From Hydrangea macrophylla (Eukaryota > Streptophyta > Magnoliopsida > Cornales > Hydrangeaceae), in the NCBI GenBank assembly GCA_033977485.1, contig CM066993.1, positions 24,914,001 to 24,978,000 of the forward strand: 64,000 bases of DNA. The letters are read 5' to 3'. Position 1 is the first letter of the stretch. The number at the start of each line of letters is the position of its first letter. The notes under the pieces are model-generated. The model was given only the letters and a program-made list of their open reading frames with translations. It was not told where the DNA came from and did not search any database. A program made the position numbers and the translations under genes. Shown here piece after piece: positions 58,276 to 64,000 of the stretch.

Positions 58276-58714
58276 GAAAACTACAGAAGAAGGAGAACAA
58301 CAAAACGAGATAAGGTAAGGAAGTAAACTGTTCTCTGAAAGTGTCAATCGATTCATAAAAATTGTCAATCGATTGACAAAAGAAACCAATCTATTGATTC
58401 CAAACGTCAAACGATTGAATGCAGATTTCAATCGACTAAAAAAAATGAATGAAGGGGGCTACCCACAAGGTCTCACATCCTCCTTTCAACAATTTAATGG
58501 TCTTAAGACCAGGAGGGGCCCCCTTACATGTTTTGACCAAGATAAAATACAAGAATGGGTATGGGTTTGGGAATTTGCCTTGATTAAAAATGCGGGAAAA
58601 TCCGTTCCTACCGACGATTGTGGATAGGATTGATGATAATGTGATGATGATGATGCTGAAGGTGGTAGTAAAATGAGTGCCGAATTTGACAGTGATGTAA
58701 CTCAAATCACTCCC
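58276..58714 (-). mobile_element. Athila-2 leader of the env-like region, with word array
   Basis: This non-coding stretch contains five CAATCGATTG words (58343-58437) that end 68 bases before the env-like ATG. Sequence beyond (to 58714) has no ORF I recognise. It is cut at 58715 by B2, so Athila-2's pol is lost. Confidence 0.6.
58343..58437. repeat. Internal CAATCGATTG word array of Athila-2
   Basis: The words lie at about 58344, 58363, 58386, 58407 and 58428, two near-perfect and three diverged. They are the same word as in this element's LTR, but lie in internal sequence before the env-like ORF. Confidence 0.8.
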
Positions 58715-61700
58715 TGTGGATACCGGGTTTCCACCGCTTTGTTTGCTTTTGAAATTCGTTTGATTTTGATCAAAGAAAGAGAAAAGGGTCTGTTGAAAAC
58801 AGATACAGAGTCGCCACTTGGTCTTTAGGGAACCAAGAAACCCAAATTTGACTCACCCAAACGGATAAAGGGCACCGGCCCTTCATAACCAAAGAACTTG
58901 GCTCGGGGTTTTGGTACGAGAGAGGAAGGAGCCTTTGTCGCGACTAAAACACCCTCAACTCGCCCCGTCTCTCGACGGGCCTCAATTAGCATCCAAATAA
59001 TCATCTTATACTATGTATGGTTCGGTAATTAATACTATGATAGTATATTACATCACATAAGAATCTTGAAATTGAAAATCAAAAGATAAGATATCATTCA
59101 TAAGATCTAAGTCAAATATCATACAATGTAAAGTGAAAATCACACAAATAAACCTAGGAAAAATCGTCTAATCATGTATCAAATAATCAAGACTTCCTAA
59201 TCTAAAGGGGGCATGAATTGTTCTTGAAACAAATAAATCAAAGAAAATAAAGATGCTTAGCAAGCTAAAATGATGCAAGTTATTCTTTGAGAAGAGAAGA
59301 TCTCTTAATCCCCGGGATGGATGAGAAAGAATGATTAGATCGAGGGGAAGCATGAACGTGTGATCATGATCATTCCTTATAACCTTCATAGATTAGGAGT
59401 TACAAAACCCCAAATCTTGCATGGATGCAATGTATGTATCTAGAATGTGCCAAGGTTGTAGTGTGCTTTCAATGAATAGTGGACAGAACAGTAACATGAT
59501 CCTGTAAAAATGGAAAAGAGGGGTTAGGAATGCTTTCAATGCATGATTTTTTATGGAGATGTTCCTTATTGTGTTTAGAACACTACCCAAAAAGCTAATC
59601 TTTAATAAATATCACAGATTGAGAGAAATCATATGAACAACAGATGTCACTCAGAAACAGAGTCCCTACTGTCGACTGAAATGTTGAAATATCTTAGAAA
59701 ATGAAAACGAATGATCTAGAGGCCCATTTTATATAGAAGGTTCCCTAAGACATTGAAGTTTAAGGGAAAAATAAGTTGGGACCACTCCTTTTGGAAAATA
59801 TTTCTGAAAAAGAAGTTGGAAGTTAGTCAAGCTGCTGTGACAGCAGAGGCAGAATGTTTGGAAGGAATGTTTGGGTCCAAATGGACCATTTTCAAGTACT
59901 TCCAAGTCAAACTAAAAATCTTGGGTGTTCTCCAATGAGTTAGGAAGACTTTCCAAGTGGCCTTGCATCTATATGTTGAGTATTGAGTTCTAGAGAAATC
60001 ATTGAACTCAGCTCACTCACTGTTTTAACTCACTGTTTTGAAGATTTTGGGGAAAATAAGGTTTTCTTTCTTGAAATCAAAATGAGAGGGATTGAGGGGG
60101 ATTTTGAAATAGAGGTCTTGAAAGTGTATTTTCAATACTCAATAAAGATTATAACCACTTAAAATGCCAACATTCAACTCATCATCAAGAACCTCCAAGA
60201 TTGTTGGAGAGACTTATTTTTATTTGAGCACAACTTCAATACACTTCAAGGAGACCTTGGAGGTATTGAAGTTATGATCATCATCTATCAAACATGTTTT
60301 TGAGGTCAAGAGCTACTATCCATAAGGATTCACTCACCCCAAACTTCATGTCATCATTTAGATGATGATGAACTAGTAAGTAAAATGAAGAAAATCAAGA
60401 AGAAATGAGGTGAGAAGAGATAAACAATGAATAAACAAGCAAGTAGATAATGATCAATAGATGATATTCATGAAGTATTGAACTTGTAGATTGGTGTTTC
60501 ACTCATATATAATGACATTGGACATGGAAGAAGCTTCCACTCTCTTAAATGCTCACTAAAATGGTGGTTGGGTGTATTGAATATTGAAGTAAAAACAAAG
60601 TTTAGAACTCACTTTTGTTTTGAAAATCAAAGAAGAAAGCTTCTTTTCTCTCTACTCTAACCTTATCTGTACAACTTTCTCTCCTAAACTTTCTCTAAAC
60701 TTGCATTTGACCCCCCTAAAATGAAGAGCAATGGGGGGTTTAAATAGGCCAACTTGGGGTGGTTTTGGGATTTAGAAAGTATTCCCATTGGTTTCAAACA
60801 TCTGAAATCATAAAACTATGTCGTTTTGGTTTTTAATTAATCAAAATGAATCCCCAAGAAAAATTACAAAAATACACCATTCTGGAGGGGAGTGCCGCGG
60901 CGGCACTGGGCCAGTGCCACGGCGGCAGCGGGCCAGTGCCGCGGCGGCACTGCTCCTCCTTCGTCCAGATAATGCTGTTTAGGCCCCCTGAGGTTCCGGT
61001 ATTCGCGAAAAGGCCCTAGTTCGTCCGAAATTCACAGAAAATGCGTATGAACTCCAAATTGAGGTTGTGATATACCGTTGGAAAGGTAATGGAGTCTACT
61101 TTACATAAAAAATTGTTCGGAGATAGGTCACTTTGAAAAGTTTTACGGTATTCACGATAAAAGCCAATTTGATTGCCTTTTTCGGCTTTGGAAATTCATA
61201 ATAAATTCGTTTTAAATCCAGGAATTATGTGCGATATACCATTGGAAAGCTATTGACCTGTAGTATCAATGAAAAATATTTGAAAATTGTTTCGGTGCCC
61301 CGATTCTAAAGTTCTGGGAACCTCCGGGAGCTCCCAGGAGCCGACGTTTTCGCTCGATTCTCTTTTAAAACTCATTTTAATACTTTTCTAATGATTCCGG
61401 AGAATTCGGACAATTTCGGTCAAACTTGGTCAAACCTGGTCAAATCTGGTCAAACCTTGGTCAAACCGGTCAACGGGGACTTTCGGGGAACTTCCGGGAC
61501 TTCCGGGGGTCTTTGGGAGCTGACGATTTCTTCCGATTTTACTTAAAAACTCATTTTATCATATTTTTTACGACATAGCATGTTTGCAGAACTTTGGGAC
61601 CAAATCTGGGAGTCTTCGGGCTTTCAGGGGCATTTTGGTCAATCTGAGCATTCTGAGAGATAGAGCTGATTTCCGAGAGACCTTTTGAGTCTTTTACGAT

Positions 61701-61763
61701 CATTGTGAACCACCAAGCTATGGGTCTCCTAAATCTGATAGCTGACAAAATGGGGTGTTTACA
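58715..61763 (-). mobile_element. Element B2, 3' LTR (Ogre-like)
   Basis: The LTR is 3049 bases, collinear with B's LTR (4505-7670), with TGTGGATACCGGG at the lower end and TGTAAACACCCC at the upper end on the minus strand. It is followed upward by the same polypurine tract. A TATA-like GGCCTATTTAAACC lies at about 60737-60750. The lower flank is Athila-2 sequence. Confidence 0.85.
60891..60952. repeat. GTGCCGCGGCGGCAC word array in B2's LTR
   Basis: Three words at 60893, 60914 and 60936 are separated by TGGGCCA-type spacers, so each word-plus-spacer is about 21 bases. They are better preserved than in B (6747-6807). The array ends about 140 bases upstream of the TATA-like box on the minus strand. 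Confidence 0.85.
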
Positions 61764-62055
61764 GTTTGCCCCTCTTTGGCAGGAACTTGCGAGGCAACGC
61801 ATGTCGTAAGCGAGTGCCAAAGTTTTGAGAGATAATACTTTTTGGAGGCTATAGATTTAGGATAAAAAGCGTTGCAGAAGATGCAATGATGCTGAGGCTA
61901 GTGCTGGTCGTGCTCTGCGTGAGCTGCCTACGTATCCCAAGGGGAATCAGACCAGGACGTAGTTCAGGGCACAAAAGGCAAATCACATATGTACAACGAG
62001 ACAGGCGTATGCTATGTTATGAGGAGGATATGCGATGCATGGATGGATTGTGTCA
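61764..62055 (-). mobile_element. Element B2, internal 3' end with polypurine tract
   Basis: On the minus strand the tract TGCCAAAGAGGGGCAAAC abuts the LTR start. The Ogre-like 3' motif is at 61922-61970. The match to B continues to about 62050, where the Athila-3 LTR begins. Confidence 0.8.
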
Positions 62056-62650
62056 TGAGTCCAGATCGGAAGAGGACAAATCCTATTTATACGCCTTAAC
62101 GAGCATCTGTTAGTTCATTTTTATCCTTTTTTTGTATATTTTTACTTTGTTTTCTAGTTTTTGACTGGTTTTGGAAGAAATCACCTAAACCAGGCTAAAC
62201 AGGGTGAAAAAGCAGAAGAGAAGAAGCTGAAAAATCCACATCGCACGCGCGATCCGCTCGCGCGAAAACCCAGATATCGCTCGCGCGACCCGCTCGCGCG
62301 GAAGTCCAGAAATCACTCGCACGAGGTACCAAATGTCGCGCTCGCGCGGACCGCTCGCGCGATATGTGTAAAAACCAATTATGCATATTTCAGTACACTG
62401 AAGACTCCTGTGCAAACGAAACTAAGATTATTTAAAACAACTTTAATTGCTTTCATAGTTTAGATTTAGTTTTATTGTTATTAGTTTAATTAAAATCAAA
62501 TCAAAATCCGTTTTCATAATTAACTAAAGTTAGGTTTTAAAATTAAGTCGCTGTAGTTAACCAATCCCTGTGGGTTCGACCTTTGCTTTCACACTACAAA
62601 TCTTTTGAAAAGTAAAGAACACTTTTTATATCTTGATTCTGACAAGATCA
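62056..62650 (+). mobile_element. Athila-3, 5' LTR, shortened
   Basis: The start (near TGAGTCCAGATCGG) and the end (TTCTGACAAGATCA) match the Athila-1 LTR, but it is 595 bases against 1362. The section equivalent to the TATA box and leader is missing after about 62430. A primer site follows within five bases. Confidence 0.75.
62241..62362. repeat. CGCTCGCGCGA word array in Athila-3 LTR
   Basis: There are about seven words, mostly in pairs (CGCGCGATCCGCTCGCGCGA, then GCTCGCGCGACCCGCTCGCG, then GCTCGCGCGGACCGCTCGCG), each pair separated by about 15 unlike bases. It is the same word as in Athila-1. Confidence 0.85.
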
Positions 62651-62655
62651 ATTTT

Positions 62656-62673
62656 TGGCGCCGTTGCCGGGGA
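62656..62673 (+). other. Primer binding site of Athila-3
   Basis: TGGCGCCGTTGCCGGGGA lies five bases after the LTR end. It is the classical Athila primer site wording, placed just before a long leader. Confidence 0.9.
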
Positions 62674-63123
62674 TTGCATTACTACCTTTAGTTTTATAAT
62701 CTTAGTTTAGTTAATTTGTAAATATTAGGTTAGTTTTTATTATTTTTCTTATTTTCCGTTTTGTTTTTAGTTACTAACTTGTTCTTTTATTTTGTAGTCA
62801 ACGTTTCCGAGTGGAGCAGCTAATTACATCACAGGAGCTTACGCAAATAAAAATATAAATAAAATAAAATAAATTGCTTCTTGTGAAACTTGCTTTAAAC
62901 CACTGTAAGTCAGGGCGCTGTGACGCACTATTTGCATTAGTTTAGGGTTAATTGCACTTCATTAGCTAGGAAACCCGGGGCGCTGGGCTTGACGCGGTCA
63001 TTGCATTACAGGATAATATTCATGCATCACAGTAGTTGAGTGCTTGTTATCTTAGTTGCGTGATTGCTATTTGTTTTTTTTAGTTGGGTCAATTTTTGTT
63101 TTTAGTTTACTTTCTTTTAGTTT
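62674..63123 (+). mobile_element. Athila-3 leader
   Basis: This is about 450 bases of AT-rich leader between primer site and gag. It contains a phrase GGGCGCTGTGACGC and another GGGGCGCTGGGCTTGACGCG about 60 bases later, a weak direct repeat. No ORF. Confidence 0.6.
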
Positions 63124-64000
63124 ATGTTAGGTACACGTTCAAATAAACCGGAATTAAAACCTTTTGACTCTGAACTTGAACGTACATTATGACTTAACAA
63201 GTCTTCAAACTTAACTTCTAGAACAAGGTTTTTAATAGACGACGATTTGACACCGAAACCAACGTCTTTATTTCAGTCCGAAATACGTAGTACTCTTACA
63301 AGACTAAAGAAACCACGCTGTAATAACATAGAACCAATTAAAATGGCAGACACTGGAAATAATAACGAAAACAACCAAAATAACAACGGAGCTAATATGA
63401 ATAATCTTAATATACCGCCACCTCCTCCACTTATAAATTATTTTATTCCTACTACTTACACGCCACAAGCCGGTATCGAATTACCGGAGGCAATAGCATC
63501 TCACTTTGAGATAAAATCGTCTACGATCTTGCTACTTCCGTCTTTCCATGGCCGTCTAAATGAAGATCCATATCAACACTTAGGAGATTTTCAGGATATA
63601 TGCTCTACTTTGAAAATCCAAAATCTAACTGATGATGAGTTAAAATTGCGGCTCTTCCCATTCTCCTTAAGAGACAAAGCGAAGTATTGGCTTCAATCAT
63701 TTGAGCCAAACACAATTAAAACATGGGAAGCCTTACACACTGCCTTTTTACAAAAGTTTTTCCCTATTATGCGTACAAATCAGATAAGGAAATCCATAAC
63801 CCATTTTGTAATGCAAGATGGGGAGACTCTTTATGACATGTGGGAAAAATTTAAAGAATTATTACGCTCGTGCCCACATCATCATGTTCCTAAGTGGTAA
63901 CTTGTTCAGGTCTTCTACGAGGGGCTTATTCCCTCAGTCCGTAATACCGTCGATGCCGTTTGTGCGGGAACTTTCCTACACAAAAGCGCCGACTAGGCCT
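63124..64000 (+). pseudogene. Athila-3 gag, runs off the window
   Basis: The frame opens at 63124 (MLGTRSNKPELKPFDSELER) and meets a TGA at about 63190. It is then open from 63247 to a TAA at 63898 and continues in frame as LVQVFYEGLIPSVRNTVDAV to another stop at 63994. The core includes LPSFHGRLNEDPYQHLGDFQ, LKLRLFPFSLRDKAKYWLQS and GETLYDMWEKFKELLRSCPH, which are typical of Athila gag. Asparagine-rich and proline-rich linkers precede the core. Gag builds the particle. With only three stops, this is the best preserved coding region in the window, though the 3' part is outside it. Confidence 0.9.

Noticed and set aside
62241..62362. Regularly spaced palindromic repeats, CRISPR-like in appearance
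   Set aside because: This is a plant sequence inside an LTR. Spacers vary in length, repeats are short and diverged, and there are no cas genes.

Overview
This window looks like repeat-rich heterochromatin of a flowering plant. It holds no RNA gene and no intact host gene that I can recognise. Nearly all of it is decayed LTR retrotransposons, mostly Ty3/gypsy of the Del/Tekay, Tat (including Ogre-like) and Athila lineages, plus one Ty1/copia remnant, one CACTA transposon end and a small piece of a leucine-rich-repeat gene. The plant origin follows from plant-only lineages: Athila with an env-like region, Tat with dual RNase H and an antisense extra ORF, and Ogre-like 3' ends. No species can be named from the sequence alone.

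Layout. Element A is a Del/Tekay-like element on the minus strand. Its 3' LTR is 79-2850, its decayed pol 2851-4504, its gag remnant 33548-34355, its initiator-Met-type primer binding site 34502-34518 and its 5' LTR 34526-37387 or further. Inside A sit an Ogre-like 3' end on the minus strand (B, 4505-9376), a plus-strand Tat element (C, 9377-28828), a short LTR promoter piece (E, 28829-29285) and the 5' half of another minus-strand Tat element (D, 29286-33547). C is itself split by element X (15311-22445, minus strand, flanked by the target duplication GATTT), and X contains the 3' half of an Athila element (Athila-1). This gives five levels of nesting.

From 37388 to 46012 lies a plus-strand Ogre-like 3' end, an LTR (38940-45780) split by a copia remnant, and then a primer binding site and leader. 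Internal sequence therefore flanks both sides of that LTR. A Del/Tekay-like LTR (G) follows from 46013, then a CACTA end at 49220 and leucine-rich-repeat exons at 50021-50329. Next come a minus-strand Athila 3' half with env-like remnant (Athila-2, 53032-58714), a second Ogre-like LTR (B2, 58715-62055) and the 5' end of a plus-strand Athila element (Athila-3, 62056-64000).

Every coding region is broken by stops or frameshifts, so the elements look unable to move by themselves. The pieces are still readable: gag, protease, reverse transcriptase, both RNase H domains, integrase, and the antisense plant-mobile-domain ORF of C, which has its own TATA-like box.

The most unusual signal is an architecture shared by several unrelated families. 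Just upstream of the putative LTR TATA box, each carries a short array of self-complementary words, and the word differs by family: GGACCGGTCC, GTGCCGCGGCGGCAC, CGCTCGCGCGA, CCAATCGATTGG, GTTCGATCGATCGAA and a diverged TTCGCTTGAGCGAA. In both Athila elements that keep their 3' halves, the same family word also occurs as a second array between pol and the env-like region, as if marking a second, internal promoter.
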